From Gammaproteobacteria bacterium (lineage in GTDB: Bacteria > Pseudomonadota > Gammaproteobacteria > Legionellales > Legionellaceae): a stretch of DNA of 61,724 nt. A program made the position numbers and the translations under genes. The notes under the pieces were generated by a model. The model saw only the letters and a program-made list of their open reading frames with translations, was not told the DNA's origin and ran no database searches. Below are positions 46,080-55,407 of this stretch, piece by piece (position 1 is the first letter of the stretch; every line of letters begins with the position of its first letter). The stretch is taken from NCBI GenBank assembly GCA_022600515.1, contig JAHZKG010000049.1, forward strand, positions 1-61,724, given 5' to 3'.

Positions 46080-47469
46080 CATTTTTTTTCTTGTACAAAT
46101 ACAGCAGTCCTGCAGGCAGCATCATGAGAGCAATGCCTGCAACAAAAATCAGGCGAAACCGGCCAGACCCGCCCATATCTAAGCTTGCTTCGGGCGGGAA
46201 AAAGCCAACAATTAAACTAATAAAGCATCCAAAGAGCCCAAGCGCACAGGTGAAGTAATAGCCTGTTTTTCCGCCAGGCACTGAAAAATGACGTGGCTTA
46301 TGTGCAAATTTACTTTTGAGGTAGATTGCAGCAATAAATAAAAACACATACATCATAAGATAAAGCTCGGTACTTAAGGCGGTGAAGAGCCAATAGATAG
46401 AATTAATCGAAGGCAGCAAGAAAAAACCACCGCATAACACGGTTACGAGACAGGCTTGGAGCAATAAAATCCGAGAGGCAACGCCATGTTTGTTCTCGCG
46501 ATATAGCCACGGGGGTAAAAAACCTTGTTCGGCGGCTAATAGTAAACCTTTTGCGGGTGAAATAATCCAGTTCACCATGCCACCAAGGCTCCCGATAAGT
46601 AGCATAATAATCATGAGCGGCATGAATTTTTCAAGATGATAGGCTTCAAAAAAGTATGTGAAAGCCTGCATGACACCCTGAACTAACCCTATTTTTTCTT
46701 TTGGAAGGACAAATGCAATGGCGAGCGAGCCAAGAATCATGGTAATTAAAATTAAAAGCACTGAAAACAACATGGCACGCGGGTAATTTTGTTGCGGGTT
46801 TTTTACATTACGAACATGAACGGCAGCAAGCTCCATGCCTAAGAATGCAGTGACGATGGCTGTGAGCGATGCCCACGACTGGGTGTCGCGCCAGTTCGGA
46901 ATAAGGTGCTTGGCACTTAAATCAATGGCGATTGGGTGACCCTGAATAATCCAAATCACAGCCAGTATAATCATAATAGCCATGGGGGCTATCATGCCGA
47001 CAATGGCGCAAAAGCTTGCGAGCGTGGCAGAGGCACGAAGGCCCTTTAGGCCAATAAACGTTAAAGACCAAAAGGTCGTGAGTATGACGACAATAAGATA
47101 AATTTTATTGTGCGCCAGTGCAGGGTTAATTAAATAAGCAAGTGTTCCTGCAATAAAAGAGAGAATAGTAGGGTACCAAACCAGCGTATTAATCCATTGG
47201 AGCCAAATTGTGAAAAACGCCATGGTGTCGCCAAATGCGTGTTTTATCCAGCTATAAACACCGCCTTCTTCGTCAGACCATGTAGAGGCCAGCTCGGCTG
47301 AGATGAGTGCGATAGGAATTAAAAAAACCAGTGCTGAAAATAGAAAAAAGAAAATAAGCGTTGAGCCAAACAATGCTGTTGCAGGTAGGTTACGAATGCT
47401 ATCAATAGCGCCGGTTATCAGCAGTACTAAGGCAAAGGTCGATATTTTTTGATAGGAGCTGGCTTTCAC
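46066..47469 (-). CDS. APC-family amino acid permease (GadC/AdiC-like)
   Basis: Inner-membrane transporter of 467 residues with about twelve hydrophobic segments. The family marks are LLITGAIDSIRNLPATALFG near the start, ELASTWSDEEGGVYSWIKHAFG near residue 60, and GMELAAVHVRNVKNPQQNYPRAM near residue 215. These resemble glutamate:GABA and related antiporters. The long soluble C-terminal plug of GadC is absent; the end is a short basic KKKNARRA. The exact substrate cannot be read. It is convergent with tpx. Confidence 0.88.
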   Translation of the reverse strand: MKASSYQKISTFALVLLITGAIDSIRNLPATALFGSTLIFFFLFSALVFLIPIALISAELASTWSDEEGGVYSWIKHAFGDTMAFFTIWLQWINTLVWYPTILSFIAGTLAYLINPALAHNKIYLIVVILTTFWSLTFIGLKGLRASATLASFCAIVGMIAPMAIMIILAVIWIIQGHPIAIDLSAKHLIPNWRDTQSWASLTAIVTAFLGMELAAVHVRNVKNPQQNYPRAMLFSVLLILITMILGSLAIAFVLPKEKIGLVQGVMQAFTYFFEAYHLEKFMPLMIIMLLIGSLGGMVNWIISPAKGLLLAAEQGFLPPWLYRENKHGVASRILLLQACLVTVLCGGFFLLPSINSIYWLFTALSTELYLMMYVFLFIAAIYLKSKFAHKPRHFSVPGGKTGYYFTCALGLFGCFISLIVGFFPPEASLDMGGSGRFRLIFVAGIALMMLPAGLLYLYKKKNARRA

Positions 47470-47604
47470 GGTACATTCACTCGTAATGCTAAAAAACTAT
47501 TCATTATAGCTGGAATTAGGTGAACAAAGGAAGAGACGCTATCTTTCAGCTGAAATTTTGATAGACTAACAGGGTATGCCGTTTTTAATAACATGGAGAA
47601 GGCG

Positions 47605-47829
47605 ATGAAATATTTGGCTAGGATGGCTGTTACGGGTGTAATGGTCTTTACATTAAGCGCATGTGGTGGAGATGATGTACCACAAGCACCAGCGACAGAT
47701 GGTAATGATTTAATACAAGCGCAACAACCTGCGCCTGGAGTACCTGCTGCATCAGAAGCTGTACAAGCACCAGCAGCATCAGCGACACCAACAGAAGAAC
47801 AAGTAGAAGGTGCATCTGCCGAAGAGTAA
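47605..47829 (+). CDS. Small Pro/Ala/Gln-rich lipoprotein, unknown
   Basis: A 74-residue protein with a signal ending LSACGGD (lipobox Cys near residue 20). A low-complexity tail rich in Ala, Pro, Gln and Glu follows (PQAPATDGNDLIQAQQPAPG). No domain is recognised. The ATG at 47605 follows GGAGAAGG closely; an ATG at 47593 would add four residues. It is divergent from the APC permease and lies about 90 bp before the Stealth-family gene. Function unknown; a small surface or envelope lipoprotein is likely. Confidence 0.7.
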   Translation: MKYLARMAVTGVMVFTLSACGGDDVPQAPATDGNDLIQAQQPAPGVPAASEAVQAPAASATPTEEQVEGASAEE

Positions 47830-47917
47830 CACATTGCTGCTGTTTAGGGTATAATGCATCAGAAGCAGCAGCGCTGTTAGTTTTTTTTGCTGTAGAATCA
47901 AACGAGGACGTTACCCA

Positions 47918-48874
47918 GTGATTGTAGATGCGGTTGTAACCTGGGTAGATGGCGCTGATGAAGCGCATGTAAAAAAACGTTTAAATCATCAGGCGTCTAT
48001 ATCAAGTAATACGTTTGAAGCTGAAGCGATACTTCCAACACGTTTTTCCTCATTATGTGAAATTGATTTTTGTCTTAAATCTTTACTGAAGTTTGCGCCC
48101 TGGCTTCGGACGATTTATATTATAACCGATGGACAGACACCAGCTATTTTAAAAGCCTGGGAGGGTAGCGATTATGCTCATCGCTTTCAGGTGATTGATC
48201 ATCATGATATTTTCCGGGGTTTTTCTCAGTATTTACCGACATTTAATAGTTTAAGCATTGAATCCATGTTGTGGCGTATTCCGGATTTATCCGAGCAATT
48301 TATTTATCTAAACGATGATTGTTTTTTATTACGCCCACTTGAACCCAGTGCGTTTTTTCAAGAGGGAAAGCCCGTTCTTCGTGGACGATGGAAAACACAA
48401 ACAGCACATCAATGGAAGTATGCTTACAAGCGTTTTTTAGGCAAAGAGATCATACCAGTAGGACATCGTCGTTTTCAAGAAAATAGTGCGAAAGCAGCAG
48501 GCTTTAAGACAAAATTCATGCATTTGCCGCATGTGCCGTTTCCATTATTAAAACAAACGTTTGTTGATTTTTTCCAAAATAACCCAGAGGCTTTATTAGA
48601 TAATTTACAGCATGCTTTTCGAAGTGACGAGCAAATGTGGAGTATTTCACTGGCATATCATTTGGGGCTAAAATACAAACAGGTCGTGATTGATAATAGG
48701 CTGCACGGTGTGAGTATGCATCCTGCGTTTCATACCCGGAAAAAAATACAAAAGAAGCTGAAGAAAGCGTCAAGAGATTCAAATACTGTATTTGCCTGTA
48801 TGCAAAGTTTAGATCAGGCAACGCCGGCGGTTCGAGCAAAATTAGTACGTTGGTTAGCTGAGGTTATTAATTGA
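47918..48874 (+). CDS. Stealth-family sugar-phosphate transferase
   Basis: The 318-residue protein has the Stealth conserved regions: CR1 DAVVTWVDGAD at the very start, and CR2 with LRTIYIITDGQ, FNSLSIESMLWRIPDLSEQFIYLNDDCFLL. A later block has SDEQMWSISLAYHLG. Stealth proteins transfer hexose-1-phosphate from UDP-sugars to capsule or surface glycans, and their human relative is GNPTAB. The start is GTG with GAGGA nine bases upstream. No other capsule genes are near, so the acceptor is unknown. The protein is shorter than four-domain members. Confidence 0.85.
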   Translation: MIVDAVVTWVDGADEAHVKKRLNHQASISSNTFEAEAILPTRFSSLCEIDFCLKSLLKFAPWLRTIYIITDGQTPAILKAWEGSDYAHRFQVIDHHDIFRGFSQYLPTFNSLSIESMLWRIPDLSEQFIYLNDDCFLLRPLEPSAFFQEGKPVLRGRWKTQTAHQWKYAYKRFLGKEIIPVGHRRFQENSAKAAGFKTKFMHLPHVPFPLLKQTFVDFFQNNPEALLDNLQHAFRSDEQMWSISLAYHLGLKYKQVVIDNRLHGVSMHPAFHTRKKIQKKLKKASRDSNTVFACMQSLDQATPAVRAKLVRWLAEVIN

Positions 48875-48904
48875 GATTAAATGCATATTAAAATAAGGTG
48901 AGCC

Positions 48905-49645
48905 ATGACAATTGCAATGCTTTCTACGGGAGATGAATTAACCCATGGAGATACATTAAATACAACCAGCCAAGTGTTGGCGCATGCTTTAAGCGAAGCG
49001 GGATTTCCAATGGGAATGCATGTGGTTTGCGGCGATAAAGAACAAGAGCTATTAGATGCTATGCGATTTTTAGCTGCGAATCATCAGGTGCTAATTATAA
49101 CAGGTGGACTGGGGCCAACGTCAGATGATAGAACGCGATTTGCATTAGCGGCGTATTTAAATACGGCGTTGGTGTCTAATTCTGATGCGCTTTTGCATAT
49201 AGAGCAGCGTCTTGCCGCGGCTAAATTAGGAATAGATATCGCAGGGCAAGCCGATCAGGCTTTGTTTCCTACAGGCGCTATGTTGTTTGATAATCCTCAT
49301 GGAACCGCCATGGGCTGTGCGTATGAGCAGGAAAAGCAGGTATTTATATTATTGCCAGGGCCGCCCAAAGAATGTTTGTTTATGTTTGAGCATTATGCTT
49401 TGCCTTATTTAAAACAAAAACTAACACCAAGTGATAAAGTGTGTCTTAAATGGCAGTTGTTTGGTGTGCCAGAAGGGGCGATGGCAGCAAAACTAGAAGA
49501 CGCTCTGGTTGGTATTCCCTGCCAGGTTGGTTATCGTCTCGATCGCTCAGAAGCACCGTATCTTGAGTTTAAAGTGCGATGCACCAAAGATTTGGTCATC
49601 GAGGTTCAGAAAATTATTGAGCCTTTGGTTCAGGCGTGTTCTTAA
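48905..49645 (+). CDS. CinA N-terminal (MoaB/Mog-type) domain protein
   Basis: A 246-residue protein with the MoCF-binding fold of competence/damage-inducible protein A. It has [23 protein letters not shown] at the start, [21 protein letters not shown] near residue 60, and [23 protein letters not shown] near residue 145. The C-terminal CinA deamidase domain is missing. The name cinA is avoided because the full-length protein is different. It is convergent with obgE and overlaps its 3' end by 32 bases. Confidence 0.88.
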   Translation: MTIAMLSTGDELTHGDTLNTTSQVLAHALSEAGFPMGMHVVCGDKEQELLDAMRFLAANHQVLIITGGLGPTSDDRTRFALAAYLNTALVSNSDALLHIEQRLAAAKLGIDIAGQADQALFPTGAMLFDNPHGTAMGCAYEQEKQVFILLPGPPKECLFMFEHYALPYLKQKLTPSDKVCLKWQLFGVPEGAMAAKLEDALVGIPCQVGYRLDRSEAPYLEFKVRCTKDLVIEVQKIIEPLVQACS

Positions 49646-50660
49646 GCGCTTTCATTTCGTTAATGTGTTCCATGAGTGCATAGCATAATGGCTCTGTACC
49701 GTTTCGTGCGAGTGCTGAAACAGTAAAGTAGGGGCCTTGCCAGTCAAAGCCTTTTATGAAGGCTTGAATTGCTTCTTCGAGGGAGGAATCATCAGGAAAC
49801 GCATCTGCTTTATTAAGTACCAACCAGCGAGGCTTGTCCAGTAAGTCGGCACTATAATTTTCAAGCTCCCCTAAAATGGTTTTAGCTGCGTCAATAGGGC
49901 AGTACCCTTCACGGGGAGATATATCCACAAGATGTAACAGTACAGATGTACGTGATAAGTGCTTTAAAAAACGATATCCAAGGCCTGCTCCTGTTGACGC
50001 ACCTTCAATAAGGCCTGGGATATCAGCCATAACAAAGCTTTGATGATTTGCAACACTGACCACACCGAGAGACGGGTGCAATGTTGTAAAAGGATAAGCT
50101 GCAATTTTGGGATTAGCGCTTGAAACAGCTTTGAGCAAGGTAGACTTTCCTGCATTGGGTAAACCTAACAAGCCAACGTCCGCAAGCACTCGAAGTTCAA
50201 GTTTAAGCGTTCGGACTTCACCCATAGTGCCTTTTGAGGTTTGGCGCGGCGCACGATTGGTGCTGCTTTTATAGCGCGTATTGCCAAGCCCATGAAAGCC
50301 ACCTTGTGCCACAAGCAATAAGGCGCCGTCGGCTTTAATATCGCCAAGACACTCGTTGGTATCAGCATCATAGACAACAGTACCTACAGGAACGTCAACG
50401 GTTAAGTCATCCCCAGCTTTACCTGTACAGTTGCTTCCCATGCCTTGCTGGCCAGTCTCCGCTTTGTGTCGTCTTTGATGACGAAAGTCAACCAAGGTAT
50501 TTAAGCCAGATGAAGCGCGCAGAAAAACACTGCCGCCATCACCGCCATCACCGCCGTTGGGTCCGCCAAAAGGAACACATTTCTCTCGGCGAAAACTTAA
50601 GCAGCCATCGCCGCCACGACCGGCGTTAACATAAATGATGGCTTCGTCTACAAACTTCAT
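49614..50660 (-). CDS. obgE: Ribosome-assembly GTPase ObgE
   Basis: Essential GTPase that acts in 50S ribosome assembly and stress control. The glycine-rich Obg fold opens it ([41 protein letters not shown]). The G domain has P-loop [11 protein letters not shown] near residue 165, [16 protein letters not shown] and LNKADAF. The length is 348 residues. It follows rpmA after 14 bp in the classic rplU-rpmA-obgE unit. The C terminus lacks an extended acidic tail. Confidence 0.96.
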   Translation of the reverse strand: MKFVDEAIIYVNAGRGGDGCLSFRREKCVPFGGPNGGDGGDGGSVFLRASSGLNTLVDFRHQRRHKAETGQQGMGSNCTGKAGDDLTVDVPVGTVVYDADTNECLGDIKADGALLLVAQGGFHGLGNTRYKSSTNRAPRQTSKGTMGEVRTLKLELRVLADVGLLGLPNAGKSTLLKAVSSANPKIAAYPFTTLHPSLGVVSVANHQSFVMADIPGLIEGASTGAGLGYRFLKHLSRTSVLLHLVDISPREGYCPIDAAKTILGELENYSADLLDKPRWLVLNKADAFPDDSSLEEAIQAFIKGFDWQGPYFTVSALARNGTEPLCYALMEHINEMKALKNTPEPKAQ

Positions 50661-50674
50661 ACTTGCTCTATGTG

Positions 50675-50953
50675 TTATGCATTTTCAGCTTCGGGAAGAA
50701 GCGGGTCAATACAAACGAATTGTCGTTTATGAGGACCTTTTTTGATAAAGCGAACCAAGCCTGTTGCTAAAGCAAACAAGGTATGATCACGCCCAAGACC
50801 AACACCGGGGCCCGCATGAAATTTTGTGCCACGTTGACGAACAAGAATTTCGCCTGCATTCACACGTTGGCCGCCATAGCGTTTCACACCCAAATACTTG
50901 GGGTTCGAATCGCGGCCGTTACGAGTACTACCACCTGCTTTTTTAGTTGCCAT
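50675..50953 (-). CDS. rpmA: 50S ribosomal protein L27
   Basis: Ribosomal protein near the peptidyl-transferase centre. The 92-residue sequence opens [20 protein letters not shown] and has [24 protein letters not shown], all standard for L27. No N-terminal extension needing cleavage (as in Firmicutes) is present. It lies 24 bp after rplU. Confidence 0.97.
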   Translation of the reverse strand: MATKKAGGSTRNGRDSNPKYLGVKRYGGQRVNAGEILVRQRGTKFHAGPGVGLGRDHTLFALATGLVRFIKKGPHKRQFVCIDPLLPEAENA

Positions 50954-50977
50954 GGTTCTTTTACCTTTCTTTTATAC

Positions 50978-51289
50978 TTACGAATTAATTGCAGTAATTT
51001 CAACTTCGGTATAATTTTGACGATGCCCCATTTGTTTCATGTGGTGCTTACGTCGACGAAATTTAATGATTTTAATTTTTTTATGGCGCCCTTGTGACAG
51101 TACTTTGGCTTTAACTACAGCCTTAGAAATGAGAGGGGTTCCAACGGTGCTTTTTTCACCGTCTACAACGAGCAGGACATCCGAAAAGCTAATATCACTA
51201 CCAGCTTCAGCTGGTAATGTTTCAACTTTAAGTACGTCACCTATTTTAACACGGTACTGTTTACCGCCAGTTTTGATTACCGCATACAT
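50978..51289 (-). CDS. rplU: 50S ribosomal protein L21
   Basis: Ribosomal protein that binds 23S rRNA. The start [23 protein letters not shown] is standard, so the ATG at 51289 is chosen; the frame is open for 13 more residues (to 51328) that do not fit the family. The 103 residues end with [23 protein letters not shown], also typical. It is the first gene of rplU-rpmA-obgE and divergent from the predicted 6S RNA. Confidence 0.96.
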   Translation of the reverse strand: MYAVIKTGGKQYRVKIGDVLKVETLPAEAGSDISFSDVLLVVDGEKSTVGTPLISKAVVKAKVLSQGRHKKIKIIKFRRRKHHMKQMGHRQNYTEVEITAINS

Positions 51290-51384
51290 GGTTCTTCTCC
51301 AAGCTTGTCTTATAATGCATTTTGACAAAGAGCTGAATTCTATAGAAAACTCAGGATGATTTCAAGTTGTACATGGCAAAGAAT

Positions 51385-51412
51385 TTGACTTGTACAAAAT
51401 GCATGCTATTAT
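51385..51412 (+). promoter_or_regulatory. Predicted sigma-70 promoter of the 6S-like RNA
   Basis: TTGACT (51385-51390) and TATTAT (51407-51412) are 16 bp apart, close to the sigma-70 consensus. The start would fall near 51419-51420, exactly where the closing stem of the predicted RNA begins. Confidence 0.65.
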
Positions 51413-51419
51413 TAGAGTG

Positions 51420-51576
51420 TAGACAGCAGGAATTGCTCAGCCAATACCCTTGTGAAGGATGCCAGGCTCTACATGCGGTGCGCAGGCTTGGAGCACGTAG
51501 TGCGACCAAGAAGCCTAAAGCAGGTAACGAGGCCTCCATGATTAGATTACTCGGACTGTAGTGATTGTGTTGTCTA
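51420..51576 (+). ncRNA. ssrS: Probable 6S RNA
   Basis: The predicted 157-nt RNA is closed by a nine-pair stem (TAGACAGCA at the 5' end with TGTTGTCTA at 51568-51576), followed by a T-rich tract. Inside, GGATGCC (51457) pairs with GGCCTCC. An apical hairpin (CTTGG A GCAC GTA GTGC GA CCAAG, 51487-51509) is followed by AAGCCTAAAG, which resembles AAGCCTTAAA in E. coli 6S RNA at the matching place. CTCAGCCAATACC likewise resembles CTGAGCCGATA. 6S RNA binds sigma-70 RNA polymerase by mimicking an open promoter. The overlapping 64-codon frame is therefore rejected as a gene. Confidence 0.65.
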
Positions 51577-51585
51577 TATTTTTTA

Positions 51586-52362
51586 TTATTCTCTTAGTCC
51601 TATCCCTTTTTTAATTAAAATAGCATTTACTACTAATAATACTATCAGTAACACACCCATCATAACCAAATCAGATGTAATTGATTCGTTGGGTTGATTC
51701 AGTATAACGTGTCGTAAAGCATGAACCATATAATAAATAGGATTAAACAACGTAATTTTTTGCCATACACTCGGAAGCATGTTGGTGGTATAAAACACAC
51801 CGCCGAGATAAATCAGAGGCGTAAGTACAAACGTAGGGACAAAAGCAACATCATCGAAGGTACGGGCGAGCATGCCATTAATAAAGCCCGCCAGTGAGAA
51901 AATTACAGCAATCAATAGCAATACGAGCATCACCATAGGGAAGTGCGTGAAGACATTGATGGGAACAAAAAAAGCTGCGACGCAGGTAATCAGTAAAGCA
52001 ACAACCATGCCCCGCAGAACGCCGCCTAACACATAGCCGAGTAGCATAATACTCCAGTGCATAGGGCTCACTAAAAGCTCCTCAATGCTACGCTGAAAGC
52101 GCATACTAAACAGTGAGGTTGATACGTTGGAGTAAGCATTCGTAATAATCCCCATTGTAATTAACCCCGGCGCGATAAATGAGGTATAGCTATAGCCTGA
52201 AATAGGTCCAATACGCTCTCCAATCACGGCCCCAAAAATTAAAAAGTAAAGGGCGGTGGTAATGACCGGAGGCAGAAACGTTTGGCTTGATATGCGCAGC
52301 ATACGGACCAATTCACGTCGGATAATCGTATAAAGAGCAACTACTTGCTTGTTGCTGCTCAT
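51586..52362 (-). CDS. yadH: ABC-2 type transporter permease, YadH-like
   Basis: Inner-membrane permease of 258 residues with six hydrophobic segments, and the ABC-2 family signature MRFQRSIEELLVSPMHWSIMLLGYVLGGVLRG. The PTFVLTPLIYLGGVFYTTNMLPSVWQ segment is also typical of YadH/NodJ-type exporters. Its start overlaps the stop of the ATPase gene by four bases. The substrate is unknown; in E. coli the yadGH pair is linked to envelope or drug export only by inference. Confidence 0.87.
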   Translation of the reverse strand: MSSNKQVVALYTIIRRELVRMLRISSQTFLPPVITTALYFLIFGAVIGERIGPISGYSYTSFIAPGLITMGIITNAYSNVSTSLFSMRFQRSIEELLVSPMHWSIMLLGYVLGGVLRGMVVALLITCVAAFFVPINVFTHFPMVMLVLLLIAVIFSLAGFINGMLARTFDDVAFVPTFVLTPLIYLGGVFYTTNMLPSVWQKITLFNPIYYMVHALRHVILNQPNESITSDLVMMGVLLIVLLVVNAILIKKGIGLRE

Positions 52363-53267
52363 GATGAAATCAGATCCATAAATAACTCTTCCAAACGGTT
52401 GGTTTTGTTTCGTAAGCTATGAATACGAAGGCCTTGGCCTGTTAGGCGGTCAAAGACTTGATTTAAAGAGGTTTTATTGTTGACTCGCAGTTCAAAATTA
52501 TACGCATCAATTTGTGTGGTTTCCCAGGGGGCTAAATTGGGCAAAAAGCTAATGGGCTCTTCTGTGTTAAGAATATAGGTTTGATGTTGCAAGGTCGCGA
52601 GCAAAGCTTGGGTTGATGTATTTTTTATGAGTATACCTTTATCAATAATGGCAATGTGTTTGCATAATTGCTCGGCTTCTTCAAGATAATGCGTGGTTAA
52701 AATAATCGTGGTTCCTTCAGCATTTGTTTGCTTAAGAAATGCCCACATGCTGTGCCGAATTTCAATGTCTACGCCCGCAGTTGGCTCATCTAAAATAAGC
52801 ACTCGAGGGCGATGCATTAATGCGCGAGCAATCATGAGACGACGTTTCATGCCACCAGAGAGGCGACGTACGATTGTATTTTTCTTTTCCCATAACCCGA
52901 GCTGCTTCAACAATTCGTGCGTGCGAGCGAGGGCTTCTTTGCGAGGGATGCCGTAGTAACCTGCTTGATTTAAAAGTATTTGGTCGCAGGGTTCAAAGAT
53001 ATTAAGATTGATTTCTTGAGGTACAAGCCCTAAGTATTGCTTAGCTTGTACTGGATCTTTGTCTAAATCGATACCGCAGACCTGAATTGCACCAGAGGTT
53101 TTGGTTAAAAGCGAGCTAATTAAACCAATAGTAGTTGATTTTCCGGCGCCATTAGCACCGAGCAACGCGAAAAAATCGCCTGATTCAATGGTTAAGTCAA
53201 TGCCTTTTAAGGCTTCAAGACCACCTGCGTAAGTTTTACAGAGTTGTTTAATGTCAATTGCATGCAT
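52359..53267 (-). CDS. yadG: ABC transporter ATP-binding protein, YadG-like
   Basis: ATPase subunit of 302 residues. It has Walker A GANGAGKSTT near residue 38, Q-loop PQEINLNIFEPCDQIL, signature LSGGMKRRLMIARALMHRP, Walker B VLILDEPTAGVDIE and H-loop TTHYLEEAEQL. The C-terminal extension (about 215-300) is typical of ABC-2 export ATPases. It is coupled to the permease gene by an ATGA overlap. Homology to YadG is by length and motif spacing. Confidence 0.9.
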   Translation of the reverse strand: MHAIDIKQLCKTYAGGLEALKGIDLTIESGDFFALLGANGAGKSTTIGLISSLLTKTSGAIQVCGIDLDKDPVQAKQYLGLVPQEINLNIFEPCDQILLNQAGYYGIPRKEALARTHELLKQLGLWEKKNTIVRRLSGGMKRRLMIARALMHRPRVLILDEPTAGVDIEIRHSMWAFLKQTNAEGTTIILTTHYLEEAEQLCKHIAIIDKGILIKNTSTQALLATLQHQTYILNTEEPISFLPNLAPWETTQIDAYNFELRVNNKTSLNQVFDRLTGQGLRIHSLRNKTNRLEELFMDLISS

Positions 53268-53325
53268 GAAAATATTTTAGGTGATATTAAGGCATGATTG
53301 CAACTGTTTTAGGCTAAGCTAACTA

Positions 53326-53363
53326 AATATTTAGGGCATGCTGTTCAGCATGCCCTAAATATT
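53326..53363 (-). terminator. Intrinsic terminator-like hairpin after rplS
   Basis: An 18-bp perfect inverted repeat (AATATTTAGGGCATGCTG with its complement) is separated by only two bases. Its rplS-side edge is eight bases beyond the rplS stop on the minus strand. It would end transcription of the rpsP-rimM-trmD-rplS unit. The pairs at the tip must open to make a loop. Confidence 0.7.
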
Positions 53364-53371
53364 ATTTAAGC

Positions 53372-53731
53372 TTATTTTTTTTGTGGAAGTTTTTCACGAA
53401 TACGGGCAGCACGACCAGACAGTTCACGAAGATAATAGAGCTTCGCACGACGAACGTCACCACGACGTTTAACTGTGATGCTATCCACGAGTGTACTATA
53501 TAGTGGAAAAACTCGTTCAACGCCAACGCTATGTGAAATTTTACGTACAGTAAAGGCTGAGTTTACACCACGATTTCTTCGTGCAATAACGACTCCTTCG
53601 AAGGCTTGGAGGCGTTCACGTGTACCTTCTTTTACTTTGACCTGAACAACAACGGTATCTCCTGAGTTAAATTCAGGGATTTTTTTATCGTGCATTTGCT
53701 CAGCATTAATTTCATCAATCAGATTACTCAT
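53372..53731 (-). CDS. rplS: 50S ribosomal protein L19
   Basis: Ribosomal protein at the 30S/50S interface. Its 119 residues show [50 protein letters not shown] and a C-terminal [20 protein letters not shown]. All are standard. It is the last gene of the rpsP-rimM-trmD-rplS operon, three bases after trmD, and is followed by a strong hairpin. Confidence 0.97.
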   Translation of the reverse strand: MSNLIDEINAEQMHDKKIPEFNSGDTVVVQVKVKEGTRERLQAFEGVVIARRNRGVNSAFTVRKISHSVGVERVFPLYSTLVDSITVKRRGDVRRAKLYYLRELSGRAARIREKLPQKK

Positions 53732-53734
53732 AAT

Positions 53735-54508
53735 TTACTCCTCCAACGGACCATCTTGTGTGCAAGACTGGCCATACTCATGTTTAAACGCGCTCAACAA
53801 CTGTTGATCGGCATGTGTTAATGCAATGTTTGAAAGTAAATCTGGCCGTTTTAACCAGGTTTGTCCTAACGCTTGCTTTCTTCTCCATCGTTCAATCGCG
53901 CCGTGGTCCCCTTGTAATAATACGTCAGGAACCTTACTGCCATCCACACAAGGTGGACGCGTATAGTGCGGGTGGTCTAGGAGACCTTCCATAAAAGAGT
54001 CTTCCTGGGCTGAGAGGGGGTGCCCCAAACTACCCGGAAGTAAACGCGCCAAGGCATCAATAAATACCATGGCTGCAAACTCCCCACCACTTAATACAAA
54101 GTCACCCAGTGACCACTCTTCATCAATATCTTCGACAAGCACGCGCTCATCAATGCCTTCATAGCGCCCAGCTACAAAGAGGATTGGTTCTTTAAGGTCG
54201 GCCAACTGCTTTAAATAAGCTTGTTTGACCTGCATGCCTTGCGGGCTTAAATAAACCGTTTTACACGCCTTACCTAAGGTTTTTTTCCCCTCAAGTATTG
54301 TTGCGTGCAAAGGCTCATAACGCATTACCATACCAGGTCCTCCGCCATAAGGCTTATCATCGACAGAGCGATGAGGCGGGGGAGCCCAATCCCGCGGATT
54401 CCAATGTGTCATCTGAATCCGCTGCTCGACTAAGGCACGTCCTGTTACGCCATACTGTAGTGAGGCAAACATATCAGGCATGACACTTATTACGCCGAGC
54501 TGCAACAT
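53735..54508 (-). CDS. trmD: tRNA (guanine-37-N1) methyltransferase TrmD
   Basis: Methylates G37 in several tRNAs to prevent frameshifts, using S-adenosylmethionine. The 257-residue SPOUT protein has DRSVDDKPYGGGPGMVMRYEPL (here with PHRSVDDKPYGGGPGM), FVAGRYEGIDERV and GDFVLSGGEFAAMVFIDALARLLPGSLG, the trefoil-knot motifs. The gene lies between rimM and rplS as usual. Confidence 0.97.
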   Translation of the reverse strand: MLQLGVISVMPDMFASLQYGVTGRALVEQRIQMTHWNPRDWAPPPHRSVDDKPYGGGPGMVMRYEPLHATILEGKKTLGKACKTVYLSPQGMQVKQAYLKQLADLKEPILFVAGRYEGIDERVLVEDIDEEWSLGDFVLSGGEFAAMVFIDALARLLPGSLGHPLSAQEDSFMEGLLDHPHYTRPPCVDGSKVPDVLLQGDHGAIERWRRKQALGQTWLKRPDLLSNIALTHADQQLLSAFKHEYGQSCTQDGPLEE

Positions 54509-54511
54509 GTA

Positions 54512-55036
54512 CTAAAAATCCAAATCCCAACAAACCGCCATTTCACGGTTTATTTTACTTATATCTTGAACAACATCATCCAAAATATAAGGGATTAAAT
54601 GTTTCTTATTATTTTCTTTATCAACAATAACCAATACATCATTGGCACCTGTTTCTAATATTGAGTCGACTATACCTAAAGTCACCCCAGTATTATGTAT
54701 AACACGCATGCCAATTAATTCATGCCAATAATACTCCCCTGTATTTAACTCAGGGAGGCTTATTTTTTTTATAGCGATATCTATATTGGTTAATTGCGAT
54801 ATTGCTTCCCGAGAGGCATATCCATCTATTTGGGCCAGAATATGCTGAGGATTAACACGCTCATCTAAGCGTTCAATCTTGTGCCATGTCGAGCCCTGTT
54901 TTTGGATAAACCAATCAGGGTACTGCAGTATATTATCACGTGGTTCAGTGAATGAAATAACGCGAACGAGGCCTTTAATCCCTTGCGGGCGGCCAAACTT
55001 CCCAATAATAACCCATTCAGGTTCGATTGCAACCAC
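54512..55036 (-). CDS. rimM: 16S rRNA processing protein RimM
   Basis: RimM assists 30S maturation by binding S19 and the 16S 3' domain. The 174-residue protein has the N-terminal PRC/RimM motif IGKFGRPQGIKGLVRVISFTEP and the PRC-barrel motif YYWHELIGMRVI. A C-terminal segment HLIPYILDDVVQDI follows, all usual. It lies five bases after rpsP. Confidence 0.96.
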   Translation of the reverse strand: MVAIEPEWVIIGKFGRPQGIKGLVRVISFTEPRDNILQYPDWFIQKQGSTWHKIERLDERVNPQHILAQIDGYASREAISQLTNIDIAIKKISLPELNTGEYYWHELIGMRVIHNTGVTLGIVDSILETGANDVLVIVDKENNKKHLIPYILDDVVQDISKINREMAVCWDLDF

Positions 55037-55041
55037 TGTGT

Positions 55042-55326
55042 TTATGCTGCTTTGTCTTCTTTCGGCTTGTCTTTTTTAGCCGCCGGCGCTTTATAGCTCT
55101 TAGCTAAAGACTTAACACGATCAGATAACTGCGCGCCAAGACCTTGCCAATGAGCAAAGCGCTCTGTTTCTAAGTGCAGACGTACTTCTTGTCCACGTGC
55201 AACCGGATTAAAGTATCCGATGCTTTCAATGTAGTTGCTATCACGACGTCGACGGCTGTCTGTTACAACGATATGATAAAAAGGGCGTTTTTTTGCGCCG
55301 GCTCGTGATAAACGAATAATGACCAT
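55042..55326 (-). CDS. rpsP: 30S ribosomal protein S16
   Basis: Ribosomal protein of 94 residues with [20 protein letters not shown] and [19 protein letters not shown], both diagnostic. The ATG at 55326 is chosen; the frame is open for eight upstream residues that do not match the family. The C-terminal tail is Lys/Glu rich. In many bacteria ffh lies directly upstream; here about 620 bp of remnant sequence separates them. Confidence 0.96.
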   Translation of the reverse strand: MVIIRLSRAGAKKRPFYHIVVTDSRRRRDSNYIESIGYFNPVARGQEVRLHLETERFAHWQGLGAQLSDRVKSLAKSYKAPAAKKDKPKEDKAA

Positions 55327-55407
55327 GGTCTTCCTCAGTAAATTAATCATGATGACTTAAAAATGGCGTTCATTGTACGAAAATTAACGGAACAAATAAA
55401 GGGGTAA

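Noticed and set aside
47830..47917. CAGCAGCGCTG / T8 sequence as a terminator before the Stealth gene
   Set aside because: The stem is short and imperfect; support is too weak to list it as a feature.
51367..51561. 64-codon Cys-rich frame (CTKC, CEGC) on the + strand
   Set aside because: It covers the predicted promoter and the paired stems of the 6S-like RNA, has no ribosome site, and its Cys pattern is explained by the RNA structure.
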